Assembly (NCBI GenBank): GCA_016928015.1
Contig: JAFGLQ010000018.1
Span: 1 to 37,768, forward strand
DNA from: Dehalococcoidaceae bacterium
GTDB lineage: Bacteria; Chloroflexota; Dehalococcoidia; Dehalococcoidales; CSSed11-197
DNA: 37,768 nt
Direction of reading: 5' to 3'
Shown here piece by piece: positions 20,538 to 30,057 of this stretch (position 1 is its first letter; each line of letters starts with the position of its first letter). Position numbers and translations under genes: made by a program. The notes under the pieces were generated by a model. That model did no database searches. It saw only the letters and a program-made list of their open reading frames with translations, and was not told the origin of the DNA.

Positions 20538-21365
20538 TTGGCAAGGTATCTGGGAATAGACGTCGGCTCCATAAGCACCAAAATGGTAATTGCCGCCCCG
20601 GACAATGTCATTGCTGCATGGTGTTATCTTCCGACTGCGGGAAATCCTTCGGAGGCGCTTCGCCGGGGTTTGGAGCGGCTTGAAACTGAACTCGGGGAAG
20701 ACAGCTCAATCGACGGGATCGCCGTTACCGGCTCCGGACGTAAACTGACGGGGGAGATGCTGGGTGCCGGCATTATAAAAAACGAAATAACCTGCCAGAT
20801 GATAAGCGCGTTGAACTTCGAACCCTGCGTTCAGACAATAGTGGAAATCGGCGGGCAGGATGCAAAAATGATCGTCGTGCGCCGGGGACTGGTAGCCGAT
20901 TTCAGCATGAATTCGGTTTGTGCGGCCGGCACAGGTTCATTTCTTGACCACCAGGCAGCACGGCTGAATATTACCCTGGATGAAATGAGCCTCCTGGCTG
21001 AAGCCAGTCGAAACCCGGTAACCATAAACGCTACCTGTACTGTATTTGCCGAATCCGACATGATTACCCGTCAGCAGTCCGGATGCCGTAAGGAAGATAT
21101 TGTGTATGGTTTATGTAAAGCTCTGGTGGCTAACTTCAGGCGAAGCGTAATCCAGTCCAAGCCTGTACAGGTACCGGTAGTGTTTCAAGGCGGAGTAGCC
21201 CATAACAGGGGTATTATCAGGGCCTTCAGAGAGGAGATGGGCATGGATGTAATCGTGCCTCCCTTTCCTGAACTTACCGGTGCGCACGGGGCAGCCCTGC
21301 TGTGCATGGCCGAAAAAACTGAAAGCGCAATCAGGCTTGGGAAATTGAAGCGCCTGGTAAATTAA
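20538..21365 (+). CDS. Acyl-CoA dehydratase activase / BcrAD-BadFG-type ATPase (TTG start)
   Basis: 275 aa: YLGIDVGSISTKMVI, VEIGGQDAKMIVV, NSVCAAGTGSFLDHQAARL, ATCTVFAESDMITRQQSG, VVFQGGVAHNRGI; both cluster-ligand Cys regions present; SD GAGG upstream. Confidence 0.9.
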   Translation: MARYLGIDVGSISTKMVIAAPDNVIAAWCYLPTAGNPSEALRRGLERLETELGEDSSIDGIAVTGSGRKLTGEMLGAGIIKNEITCQMISALNFEPCVQTIVEIGGQDAKMIVVRRGLVADFSMNSVCAAGTGSFLDHQAARLNITLDEMSLLAEASRNPVTINATCTVFAESDMITRQQSGCRKEDIVYGLCKALVANFRRSVIQSKPVQVPVVFQGGVAHNRGIIRAFREEMGMDVIVPPFPELTGAHGAALLCMAEKTESAIRLGKLKRLVN

Positions 21366-21389
21366 TATTTCCGAAAAGGAGAAGTTAAA

Positions 21390-22307
21390 ATGGCAAAAAA
21401 GTATGATGTTGTAATTGTCGGCGGTGGGCCCGCCGGTTTGACAGCCGGCCTGTATGCTGCGAGGGACCGGTTCCAGACACTCATAATAGAAAGGGCTGTT
21501 ATCGGTGGCAATATCACCAATGCCGAAGAAGTGGACAACTATCCCGGCTACCCGGAAGGTATAAGCGGTGTTGAATTGACGGCTAAAATGCACGAGCAAG
21601 CCACTAAACACGGCGCTGAAACGTTGAGCGCTGACGTAAACTCTATTGAAATAATCGATGGCATCAAGCATATTCGTACCAGCGAAGGCGATTTCCAGGC
21701 TGGAGCGGTCATTATTGCCAGCGGCACCGAAAGAGCAAAACTGGAAGTAGAGGGCGAAAAAGAATTCACCGGTCGGGGGGTTTCCTACTGTGCCACCTGT
21801 GACGGGCCCTTTTTCAAAGGTAAAAAAGTGGCCGTAGTGGGTGGAGGCAACGCCGCTCTTTACGAAGCGCTACATTTGTCCAAGTTTGCCGCCAAGGTTT
21901 ACCTGATACACCGTCGTGATGCTTACCGGGCGACCATGGCAGTACAGGAAAAAATGAAACAAAACCCGGTAATCGAACCCGTGCTGAGTGCCGTCGTTTC
22001 AAAAATCAGAGGCGGGGACAAAGTGAGTGCCCTGGAACTCAGCGGTACCGGCGACGGCAAAATTTTCGAACTGGAAGTCGATGGAATATTCGTATCGGTA
22101 GGCCTTATTCCCAATACCTCATTTGTAAAATCCGTTATTGAACTTGACGGTCATGGCTCGATTAAGGTGGACGAAAAACTGCAAACCAGTGCCAGTGGTA
22201 TTTTTGCCGCCGGTGATATTCGCAGCCACTCGATACGCCAGGTAGTGACCGCTGCCGGTGACGGAGCCCATGCCGCATTCCATGTCCGGGAATATCTGGA
22301 AGCTTAG
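21390..22307 (+). CDS. trxB: Thioredoxin reductase
   Basis: 305 aa: VIVGGGPAGLTAGLYAAR, CATCDGPFFKGKKVAVVGGGNAA, FAAGDIRSHSIRQVVTAAGDGAHAA; SD AAGGAG. Confidence 0.96.
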   Translation: MAKKYDVVIVGGGPAGLTAGLYAARDRFQTLIIERAVIGGNITNAEEVDNYPGYPEGISGVELTAKMHEQATKHGAETLSADVNSIEIIDGIKHIRTSEGDFQAGAVIIASGTERAKLEVEGEKEFTGRGVSYCATCDGPFFKGKKVAVVGGGNAALYEALHLSKFAAKVYLIHRRDAYRATMAVQEKMKQNPVIEPVLSAVVSKIRGGDKVSALELSGTGDGKIFELEVDGIFVSVGLIPNTSFVKSVIELDGHGSIKVDEKLQTSASGIFAAGDIRSHSIRQVVTAAGDGAHAAFHVREYLEA

Positions 22308-22357
22308 GTTTTCAGGCTTTCCGCCATTAAGGTATAATATCTGCCGGAGATGAAATT

Positions 22358-22813
22358 ATGAAAGTTGTTTTTTTAAAGGATGTACCGGGCTCCGGCATCA
22401 AAGGGGAAGTAAAAGAAGTTGCCGATGGTTATGCCATGAATTATCTTGTGCGTCAGCGTCTGGCCCTGCCGGCCACTGAACAGACTATAAACCAGTTGAA
22501 AGCCCGCAAAAAGGCAGAAGAGAACAAGAAAGCCCGGATAGAAGCCAGCCTGGCCAGCCAGGCAAACGATTTAAACGGCAAAGTGATAACACTGTCAGCC
22601 AAAGTCGGCTCCAGGGGCAAGCTCTATGGTTCTATTACCAGCGCCGATATCGCCGCCGAACTAAACAGGATTTACGGCCTTGAACTGGATAAGCGCAAAA
22701 TTGAACTGTCCGAACCTCTCCATGAACTGGGAACATTTGAAGTTATCGTTAAACTTGCCAGGAGCCATTTGCCAAAGCTTATCGTAAAAGTTGTCCCCCA
22801 GGAGGAGGAATAA
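22358..22813 (+). CDS. rplI: 50S ribosomal protein L9
   Basis: MKVVFLKDVPGSGIKGEVKEVADGYAMNYLVRQRLALPAT; GSRGKLYGSITSADIA. Confidence 0.97.
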   Translation: MKVVFLKDVPGSGIKGEVKEVADGYAMNYLVRQRLALPATEQTINQLKARKKAEENKKARIEASLASQANDLNGKVITLSAKVGSRGKLYGSITSADIAAELNRIYGLELDKRKIELSEPLHELGTFEVIVKLARSHLPKLIVKVVPQEEE

Positions 22814-22817
22814 GTTC

Positions 22818-24215
22818 GTGGCCGAAACCCGGTTGCCGCCACATGACCTTGATGCTGAAGAAGCCGTCAACGGATCCCTGCTGCTGGACGGTAAAGCTAT
22901 TTTTGAGATAGCCACCTTCCTGAGGCCCGAAGATTTCTATAGTCCGGCAAACCGTGCAATCTACCAGAGCTGCCTCAATTTATATCAGCGCGATGAAGCT
23001 ATCAACAAGGTTACCGTTTCCCAGGAACTAAACCGTCTGGGACAACTTGAAAAAAGCGGCGACGTAGCCTATCTCAGCCATCTGGCCTCAGCTGTACCTA
23101 CTTCTCTGGAGGCAGGCCAGTTCGCCCGGATTGTTCAACGGCTCTCGATAATGCGCCAGCTCATTCAAGCATCTGATAAGATTGCCGAAATAGGTTATGG
23201 CTCGGAACCTGATGCAGCTGCAGCGCTGAACAAAGCCGAAGATATCCTGTTCCGCCTTCGTTACAACCGCAGCGCCGTAGATTTTATTCATATCCGTGAA
23301 CTCCTGGACAAGTACTTCGAGGCACCTCCCGAACAAGAAGCCGGGGCTCTTCAACCCAGGGCAAGTATCCATTCCGCCTTTACCGGGCTTGATGACCTTT
23401 TAGGCGGCTTCCAGCGTTCCGACCTGATAATCATCGCCGGGCGGCCAAGTATGGGTAAAACCAGCTTTGCTTTAAACATAGCCCGGAACGCCGCTGTCCT
23501 GGAAAGAGCATGTATTGCCATATTCAGCCTTGAGATGAGCCAGGAATCCCTGGTAAGCCGTCTTCTTTCAGCTGAAAGCGGTGTAAGCGCCAAACGTATT
23601 CGCTTGGGTTTGTACCAGGATATCCATGATGAATATGAAGGCCGTATTATGGACGCCATCGGCACCCTGAGTGAAGCGCCAATATACCTGGACGATTCCC
23701 CGCAACTGCGTATGCTGGAAATGAGAAGTAAGGCCCGGCGACTGCATCATGAGCATGGGCTGGATTTGATAATAGTAGACTATCTCCAGCTTTTACAGGG
23801 AGATACCCGCACCGATAACCGCGTACAGGAAATCAGCTATATATCCAGAGCCCTTAAAGGGCTCGCCAGGGAGTTGAACGTGCCTGTCCTGGCGGTTTCA
23901 CAGTTGAGCCGTGCAGTTGAATGGCGCCAGTCACACGTGCCCCAACTCTCAGATCTCAGAGAAAGCGGCAGCATCGAGCAAGATGCCGATGTGGTTGTGT
24001 TCGTTTACCGCGATGAGGTCTATTTTACTGAAGAAGAATGGTATAGAACTCATGAAAACCAGCAATACCCCAGCGAACTGGCCGATATTATCGTGGCCAA
24101 GCACCGCAACGGGCCTATCGGTCAGGTAAAACTGCGTTTTCGCAAAAGGCTTACCAATTTTGAAAATTTGCCACCTGAAATGGTCGAGGCAAGAGAAACT
24201 GAAGCCCTGCTATGA
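22818..24215 (+). CDS. dnaB: Replicative DNA helicase (GTG start proposed)
   Basis: RLPPHDLDAEEAVNGSLLLDG; DLIIIAGRPSMGKTSFALNIARNAA; LIIVDYLQLL; SDLRESGSIEQDADVVVFVYRDE. GGAGGAGG precedes in-frame GTG at 22818; track ORF starts 22791 inside rplI. Confidence 0.96.
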   Translation: MAETRLPPHDLDAEEAVNGSLLLDGKAIFEIATFLRPEDFYSPANRAIYQSCLNLYQRDEAINKVTVSQELNRLGQLEKSGDVAYLSHLASAVPTSLEAGQFARIVQRLSIMRQLIQASDKIAEIGYGSEPDAAAALNKAEDILFRLRYNRSAVDFIHIRELLDKYFEAPPEQEAGALQPRASIHSAFTGLDDLLGGFQRSDLIIIAGRPSMGKTSFALNIARNAAVLERACIAIFSLEMSQESLVSRLLSAESGVSAKRIRLGLYQDIHDEYEGRIMDAIGTLSEAPIYLDDSPQLRMLEMRSKARRLHHEHGLDLIIVDYLQLLQGDTRTDNRVQEISYISRALKGLARELNVPVLAVSQLSRAVEWRQSHVPQLSDLRESGSIEQDADVVVFVYRDEVYFTEEEWYRTHENQQYPSELADIIVAKHRNGPIGQVKLRFRKRLTNFENLPPEMVEARETEALL

Positions 24216-24925
24216 TGCAAAAACCCGGCCTGCCGGCCAGAATGGATTTCAGCGCCATCCCCAGTTATTACCTTAACATAGTAATGCCTCATGTTGATGA
24301 CCCCCTGGAGCTGAAACTCAGCCTTCATCTGTTCAAAATACTCACCCGTAAGAAAGGCAAGGCCCAATTCACCAGTTTTAATGAACTGTTATCCGACCCG
24401 GTCGTCGTGGAGAGCATCAGGCAAAAAGACCGCCCGGTGGAAGAAACGCTCCGGGAAACCCTGGCGAGGGTTTTATCCAGGGGGATAATAACAGCGGCTC
24501 AAATAAACCAGGCAGGCAATCCCGACACGGCCTATCTGCTTAACACGCCGTCCAATAATGAGTTAATGGACAGCATCAACCGGGGAGAGTTAAAACTGAC
24601 CGGCAAGAAGACAGCGGTTTCTCAATTACCTCCCGGCGAACCCCTGCCGGATATCTTCAGTTATTACGAGCAAAACATTGGTCTGTTGACCCCTCTGGTC
24701 GCCGATGAATTAAAAGAGGCTGAAAAAATTTACCCGGCGCATTGGATTGTCGAAAGCATCAGGGAGGCTGCACTTAATAATAAACGTAACTGGCGCTACA
24801 TTTCGCGCATCCTGGAACGGTGGCTATCCGAAGGGAAGAATGATGGAACATATAGGCAAAATTATTCACCAGACGACCCCGCTAAATACACGACCGGGAA
24901 ATACCAGCAGTTTGTCCAGCACTGA
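24212..24925 (+). CDS. DnaD-like domain protein (putative primosome/replication initiation component)
   Basis: 237 aa: LKLSLHLFKILTRKKG...; C-terminal YYEQNIGLLTPLVADELKEAEKIYPAHWIVESIREAALNNKRNWRYISRILERW typical of the DnaD/DnaB_2 domain; ATGA overlap with dnaB. Confidence 0.85.
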   Translation: MMQKPGLPARMDFSAIPSYYLNIVMPHVDDPLELKLSLHLFKILTRKKGKAQFTSFNELLSDPVVVESIRQKDRPVEETLRETLARVLSRGIITAAQINQAGNPDTAYLLNTPSNNELMDSINRGELKLTGKKTAVSQLPPGEPLPDIFSYYEQNIGLLTPLVADELKEAEKIYPAHWIVESIREAALNNKRNWRYISRILERWLSEGKNDGTYRQNYSPDDPAKYTTGKYQQFVQH

Positions 24926-26243
24926 TTCAGCTGAAAACACCGGGAAAGTCTGCTCAAGGTGCCGTGGTGCAGGCTTCTTTCATCCTCACTTTGCTGACGG
25001 CCGGGTGGATTATTCCCGGGTGGTCGCCTGCAGGTGCCGTTCCGAGCTTACCGCCGAGCAAAAAAGGAAACTGCTGCTTGAAAAATCAAACCTGAGCTCA
25101 CTGGAGAGGTTCACATTCGATAACCTGAATCCCGAGGGCCGCAGCGGTTACCAGGTAAACCGGAAAATGTTTAAGGCCGCCTGTGAAGCAGCTTTGGAGT
25201 TTGCCGGTTCTCCCAAAGGCTGGATGGTAGTGGTTGGGCCAAGTGGATCAGGTAAAACACACCTGGTTACGGCTGTTGCCGTAGAGCAGTTGCGCCGGGA
25301 TAGGGAGGTATTGTATATAACCGCGCCGGACCTTCTGGAACATCTGCGTTCCAGTTACAGCCCTTCAAGCGACACCGACCACGACACCCTTTTCGATGAA
25401 GTACGCAATACTCCACTGCTTATTCTGGATGACCTGGGGATTCATGCAACCAGCCCCTGGGCCAAGGAAAAACTGGACCAGTTGCTCAGCTACCGTTTCA
25501 ACCGCGAACTGCCGACCCTGATTACCATGCTTGATACCGAAGACCTCGAAGAGCGCCTGCGCACCCGGCTGAATGACCCTGTGGTTTGTCATATTTATCG
25601 GCTGGAAATAGGCCGGGGAGATATCTCAGGTTATGAATGGGAACCCGGCCTTGAACTGCAAAAGCAGATGACTTTTGAAAATTTCGACTGGAAGAGAGCC
25701 AACCTTCCGGCTGCGCAAAGGGAGAACCTTGAAAAAGCCTACCGCACTGCCATGGATTATGCCCGTTCGCCAGATGGCTGGCTGGTCTGGCAGGGAGTAA
25801 CCGGAAGCGGTAAAACGCACCTGGCCTCGGCAATTGTGAACTATCTTCACCAGGCCGGCAAACAGGCGGTTTTCATTGTCGTCCCGGAATTCATAGACCA
25901 TCTTCGCTCAGCTTTCAGCCCCGAAAGCCGTGTTTCCTACGACCAGCTTTTCGAAAAGGTAAAAACAGCCAGCTTCCTGGTTCTGGATGATTTCGGAGAA
26001 CAGACTGCCACGCCGTGGGCACAGGAAAAACTCTTCCAGGTGATCAACTATCGTTACAATGCCAGGCTGGCTACCGTTATTACGACCACCAGACTATTGG
26101 ATGAACTGGACAGCCGCATACGCTCCAGATTGCTTGACCCGAAAATCAGCATGACGTTCTCGCTTCAGGTTCCGGATTACCGCTCCGACCCGGCTTGCCG
26201 CCCGGTCAGAAAACCCGCTTATCGTCCAACCAGCCGCCGCTGA
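24843..26243 (+). CDS. Tandem AAA+ ATPase, DnaC/DnaI/IstB-like putative helicase loader (ATG at 24840 or 24843)
   Basis: Two complete modules: WMVVVGPSGSGKTHLVTAVAVEQL ... LLILDDLG ... RTRLNDP and WLVWQGVTGSGKTHLASAIVNYL ... FLVLDDFG ... RSRLLDP; N-terminal Cys motif CSRC...CRC. Confidence 0.9.
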   Translation: MEHIGKIIHQTTPLNTRPGNTSSLSSTDSAENTGKVCSRCRGAGFFHPHFADGRVDYSRVVACRCRSELTAEQKRKLLLEKSNLSSLERFTFDNLNPEGRSGYQVNRKMFKAACEAALEFAGSPKGWMVVVGPSGSGKTHLVTAVAVEQLRRDREVLYITAPDLLEHLRSSYSPSSDTDHDTLFDEVRNTPLLILDDLGIHATSPWAKEKLDQLLSYRFNRELPTLITMLDTEDLEERLRTRLNDPVVCHIYRLEIGRGDISGYEWEPGLELQKQMTFENFDWKRANLPAAQRENLEKAYRTAMDYARSPDGWLVWQGVTGSGKTHLASAIVNYLHQAGKQAVFIVVPEFIDHLRSAFSPESRVSYDQLFEKVKTASFLVLDDFGEQTATPWAQEKLFQVINYRYNARLATVITTTRLLDELDSRIRSRLLDPKISMTFSLQVPDYRSDPACRPVRKPAYRPTSRR

Positions 26244-26289
26244 CGGTGTATTTGAAATTCGAACTCAATGGGTCTAATATTTAGGGCAA

Positions 26290-26820
26290 ATGAACGTTTC
26301 GAGCGCCAAGGAAAGGTTACCGGTACTCGTTCTCAACAGTTCTTTTCAACCGTTGAGCGTCTGCCAGGTAAAACGAGCCGTCATGCTGATACTTGAGGGC
26401 AAAGCTGAAATGGTTGAAAACGGTATGGGATACATCCATACCATAAGAAGTGATTTTCCTCTGCCTACGGTTATCCGGCTGGATTATATGATCAAAAAAC
26501 CCAGCCACCACAACAAGCTTACCAGAATGGGAGTATTTCGCCGCGATAACTACACCTGCCAGTTTTGCGGTAAGGAGAGCCCGCTGCTAACCATCGACCA
26601 CGTAATTCCGCGACATCGAGGAGGACAGCATCTCTGGGAAAACGTTACCAGCGCCTGCCCTAAATGCAATCACCGTAAAGCCGGGCGTACTCCCGAAGAA
26701 GCCAACATGAAACTGATTCGCCAGCCTTTCGAACCTAAAAACTATGGGGGTTTCTACCTGCCGCATCGTTACACCCGCGGTTTGCCGGCATGGCAGAAAT
26801 ATTTATGCAAAGCCGGTTAG
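26290..26820 (+). CDS. HNH endonuclease family protein
   Basis: CQFCGKESPLLTIDHVIPRHRGGQHLWENVTSACPKCNHRKAGRTPEEANM; N-terminal VLVLNSSFQPLSVCQVKRAVMLILEGKAEMVE. Confidence 0.93.
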   Translation: MNVSSAKERLPVLVLNSSFQPLSVCQVKRAVMLILEGKAEMVENGMGYIHTIRSDFPLPTVIRLDYMIKKPSHHNKLTRMGVFRRDNYTCQFCGKESPLLTIDHVIPRHRGGQHLWENVTSACPKCNHRKAGRTPEEANMKLIRQPFEPKNYGGFYLPHRYTRGLPAWQKYLCKAG

Positions 26821-26839
26821 GCCTTTTGTAAACTGTGCA

Positions 26840-27691
26840 TTACCGCCGGTTCGACCGGTTGCCTTTCGGGTGCTCGACTGACTCTGTGCCGTCGTTTGGC
26901 ACTTTAATGTCTGCCAGGCCGACCTCAACCCTCGAGCCGGTCTCAAGTTCAACAATAACGATATCTTCCAGCGGGCGGTTGCCCACCACCACACCCAGGC
27001 CTTCGGCTACAGAAACCTTCTGGCCCTCCGCAGGAAATTTCTGTTTCATCTCGCGATATTGTTCGAATTCATATCCCAGGCAGCACAATAACCGGCCGCA
27101 TAAGCCGGATATTTTCATCGGGTTCAGGGGTAAATCCTGCTCTTTGGCCATCTTGATGGATACCGGGGAAAATTCGGATAAAAAGGTCGCGCAGCACAGA
27201 GACCGGCCGCACCTGCCGAAACCGCCAATTAAGCGGGTTTCATCCCTCGGTCCGACCTGTCTGAGTTCGACTCGGGTCTTGATTTTACGGCTGAGTTCTC
27301 TAACCAGTTCCCGGAAATCCACGCGGCTTTCAGCTCCAAAAAATATGGTAACAACCGCCCCGTCCAGGCTGTATTCAGCCTTCAACAGCTTCATCGGCAG
27401 GTTCAACTGCCTGACAAGCTGCTCACATTCTGACAGCGCTTCGGATTCTTTGGAGTCCATACGCTCCGCCTGTTCCAAATCCTCCGGACCGGCCAGCCTT
27501 ACTACCGGTTTTAACATATCCGGAACTTCTTTATCATCCATTTCAAACGGTCCGCCCACGATTTTACCCAGCTCCTGTCCCCGGGCTGTCTCCACTACAA
27601 CCATATCACCGTCTTTCAGTTCAATCTCGGCCGGATCGAAATGATATATCTTGCCTACAGGGCGAAAACGCACTCCTACTACTAACGGCAT
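26840..27691 (-). CDS. ricT: PSP1-domain protein RicT/YaaT
   Basis: VGVRFRPVGKIYHFDPAEIELKDGDMVVVETARGQELGKIV; FGRCGRSLCCATFLSEFSPVSIKMAKEQDLPLNPMKISGLCGRLLCCLGYE. Confidence 0.92.
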   Translation of the reverse strand: MPLVVGVRFRPVGKIYHFDPAEIELKDGDMVVVETARGQELGKIVGGPFEMDDKEVPDMLKPVVRLAGPEDLEQAERMDSKESEALSECEQLVRQLNLPMKLLKAEYSLDGAVVTIFFGAESRVDFRELVRELSRKIKTRVELRQVGPRDETRLIGGFGRCGRSLCCATFLSEFSPVSIKMAKEQDLPLNPMKISGLCGRLLCCLGYEFEQYREMKQKFPAEGQKVSVAEGLGVVVGNRPLEDIVIVELETGSRVEVGLADIKVPNDGTESVEHPKGNRSNRR

Positions 27692-27707
27692 AGCTACCCT
27701 CCGTTCA

Positions 27708-28757
27708 TCATTTTACCATTATTCCCGTGGCAGGCGCTTTCAATGAGAGCACTGCATTCTCGAGGACAAGCCGAGGATTAACATTGGAGCTCAACTGTTC
27801 ACCGGCTGCCTGAATTGCCTTTATAAAATCAACCAGTTCACCCGGTTTGTATAAGCTGGAAATCCGGTTTATACTTTCAAGCTTGTCTTGATTAGTTATG
27901 TAATCTTCCTGGCCAAAACCCGCCAGCAAAAGGTCCCGCGCGATTATCCGCAGTTCCAGAAGTTCGTCGTGCACGTCCGGACGGTTCTTGCCAAAACGCA
28001 TCGCCAGAGACCCGGCCCAGGAAAAACGCTCCTCGTAGCCGGCGACGAACAGCGCCAGCATATTATCTCTGCGTTTAAAGTAATCCTCCCGGAATTGTCC
28101 GTCTTTCAGGGCTTCAATAGCCCAACCGGTTCGTCCCCGGCTTAACCTGGCCAATAGACAGGCTTCTTCAATGCCTGCACCGGCAACCTGTACGAGATAG
28201 GCGGCCAGACTGTCATTCGAGCTCAGTTTGAATTCAAAGTGCCGGCATCGTGACGCTACCGTCGGCAGCACTTGTTCAAATGATGCGGCCAGTAAAACAA
28301 ACACCACTCCGGGAGGGGGCTCTTCAAGTGTCTTTAACAACCGGTTGGCGGCACCCGCTGTAAGAAATTCTGCTCCATCGATAATAAAAACCCTTGACCT
28401 GCCTTCGAAAGGAGGCAAAATAGCCGCACGTTGTATGGCTTCTATTTCTTCTACTACAATCGCTGTCCGGGCACCCGTCTCATCCTGGCGGGTTACCAGG
28501 TCGATAAGCTGAACATCGGCATGTTTCCCGCCGGTAATGCGTTCACACGAGACGCATTCACCGCATGGCGCCTGGCTTGACTCACAGTTAATCGCCCGGG
28601 CCAGGTTATAAGCCGTGAGCTTTTTCCCGGTTCTTGAAGGCCCTGTAAACAGATAGGCATGATGGGTTAACCCCTTATCGATGCCAACAGCCAGCTGCGA
28701 AGTAACCTCTTCCTGCCCAAAAACGGTCCACAAGAGGTTACTGCCCGCCTTCAACAT
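27708..28757 (-). CDS. holB: DNA polymerase III subunit delta'
   Basis: FGQEEVTSQLAVGIDKGLTHHAYLFTGPSRTGKKLTAYNLARAINCE...CGECVSCERITGGKHADV; LLKTLEEPPPGVVFVLLAA; ASRCRHFEF. Confidence 0.9.
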   Translation of the reverse strand: MLKAGSNLLWTVFGQEEVTSQLAVGIDKGLTHHAYLFTGPSRTGKKLTAYNLARAINCESSQAPCGECVSCERITGGKHADVQLIDLVTRQDETGARTAIVVEEIEAIQRAAILPPFEGRSRVFIIDGAEFLTAGAANRLLKTLEEPPPGVVFVLLAASFEQVLPTVASRCRHFEFKLSSNDSLAAYLVQVAGAGIEEACLLARLSRGRTGWAIEALKDGQFREDYFKRRDNMLALFVAGYEERFSWAGSLAMRFGKNRPDVHDELLELRIIARDLLLAGFGQEDYITNQDKLESINRISSLYKPGELVDFIKAIQAAGEQLSSNVNPRLVLENAVLSLKAPATGIMVK

Positions 28758-30057
28758 CTAAATACATAAGGTCCCGGTATTCTTCACGGCGGCGTATCAG
28801 CCGGTGTTTGCCTTTATTGACCAGTATGACAGCCGGCTTCAGCGCTCCATTGTAATTGGACGCCATCGGCATGCAATAAGCACCGGTCACGGGTATTGCC
28901 AGTATATCGCCGGCTTCTATTACCGGCAAGCTTGCATTTCTGATCAGTATATCACCGGATTCGCAGTATTTACCGGCAATAATAACTTCATTTTCAATCC
29001 TGTGGTTGACTTTATTTGCCGCCACGGCCGTATACACGGCATCATAGAGAGCCGGCCGGATATTATCCGCCATACCACCGTCTACAGCCACATAGTGCCC
29101 GAAGCCCCGAATCTTTTTCTGCATCCCCACGCTGTAGAGCGTAACCCCGGCACTGGCAACTATCGCCCGGCCCGGTTCGATTACAAGGCGGGGTAATTCA
29201 AGCCCGAGTTCACCACAACCGGCAACCAGGGCGGAAGCAATCGCTCCGGCATAAACCCCGGCAGGCAAGGCTTTATCCTCAAGCGTGTAGTTTACGCCGA
29301 ACCCGCCGCCCAGGCTCAATACCTTGAGTTCAAAACCCTGTTCGATCTTCATCGTATGACTGAATTCAAGCAGAATTCCCAGGGCTTTTACGTACGGCTC
29401 AACCTCATGGATTTGTGAGCCGAGGTGGCAGTGCAACCCGGCAATTTCAAGGCTGGCTAATCCAGCAGCTTGTTTTATCGCCCTGGCTGCATCTTCCAGC
29501 GGTAAGCCGAACTTGCTTCCGGCAACCCCTGTGGTTATATGGTGGTGAGTATGGGCGTCGACTCCAGGTGTGACCCGTAGTAATATCTCCGGTAAATAGC
29601 CGGTCTTGCCTGCCAGCCGGTCAATTAGCTCCAGCTCAGCAAGATTATCAGCCACGAAATGGCCGACTCCAGCCTGAAAGGCATATTCCAGCTCGGATTT
29701 TGATTTGTTATTCCCGTGAAAGTAGATCTTTGCAGCCGGAAACCCCGCCGAAAGCGCGATTGCCAGCTCTCCTCCCGACACGACATCCAGTTCCATTTCT
29801 TCCTGGTTTATTATGCTGGCAAGCGCCTTGTTTAAGCAGGCTTTTGAAGCATAGGCCACCCGGACATTTTGATATGCCCGGGTAAATTCCCGGCGATACT
29901 CTCTGCATTGCCGGCGTATGTGGTTTTCATCCAGTATATACAGCGGTGTACCATAATGGCCAGCCAGAAAAACAGTATCACATCCGCCGACCACCAGGTT
30001 TCCGGCGGAGTTAATGGTAGTTCCTGCGGGAAATAAATCCAGTATGGCTTCATTCAT
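28738..30057 (-). CDS. lysA: Diaminopimelate decarboxylase
   Basis: 439 aa: YGTPLYILDENHIRRQCREYRREF, VAYASKACLNKAL (PLP lysine region), HCHLGSQIHEVEPYVKAL, VEPGRAIVASAGVTLY, CESGDIL. Confidence 0.95.
   Translation of the reverse strand: MNEAILDLFPAGTTINSAGNLVVGGCDTVFLAGHYGTPLYILDENHIRRQCREYRREFTRAYQNVRVAYASKACLNKALASIINQEEMELDVVSGGELAIALSAGFPAAKIYFHGNNKSKSELEYAFQAGVGHFVADNLAELELIDRLAGKTGYLPEILLRVTPGVDAHTHHHITTGVAGSKFGLPLEDAARAIKQAAGLASLEIAGLHCHLGSQIHEVEPYVKALGILLEFSHTMKIEQGFELKVLSLGGGFGVNYTLEDKALPAGVYAGAIASALVAGCGELGLELPRLVIEPGRAIVASAGVTLYSVGMQKKIRGFGHYVAVDGGMADNIRPALYDAVYTAVAANKVNHRIENEVIIAGKYCESGDILIRNASLPVIEAGDILAIPVTGAYCMPMASNYNGALKPAVILVNKGKHRLIRRREEYRDLMYLDVEGGQ

Noticed and set aside
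26835-27644. 269-aa plus-strand ORF opposite ricT
   Set aside because: Ser/Thr/Pro-rich shadow translation of a clear RicT gene; no own SD or promoter.
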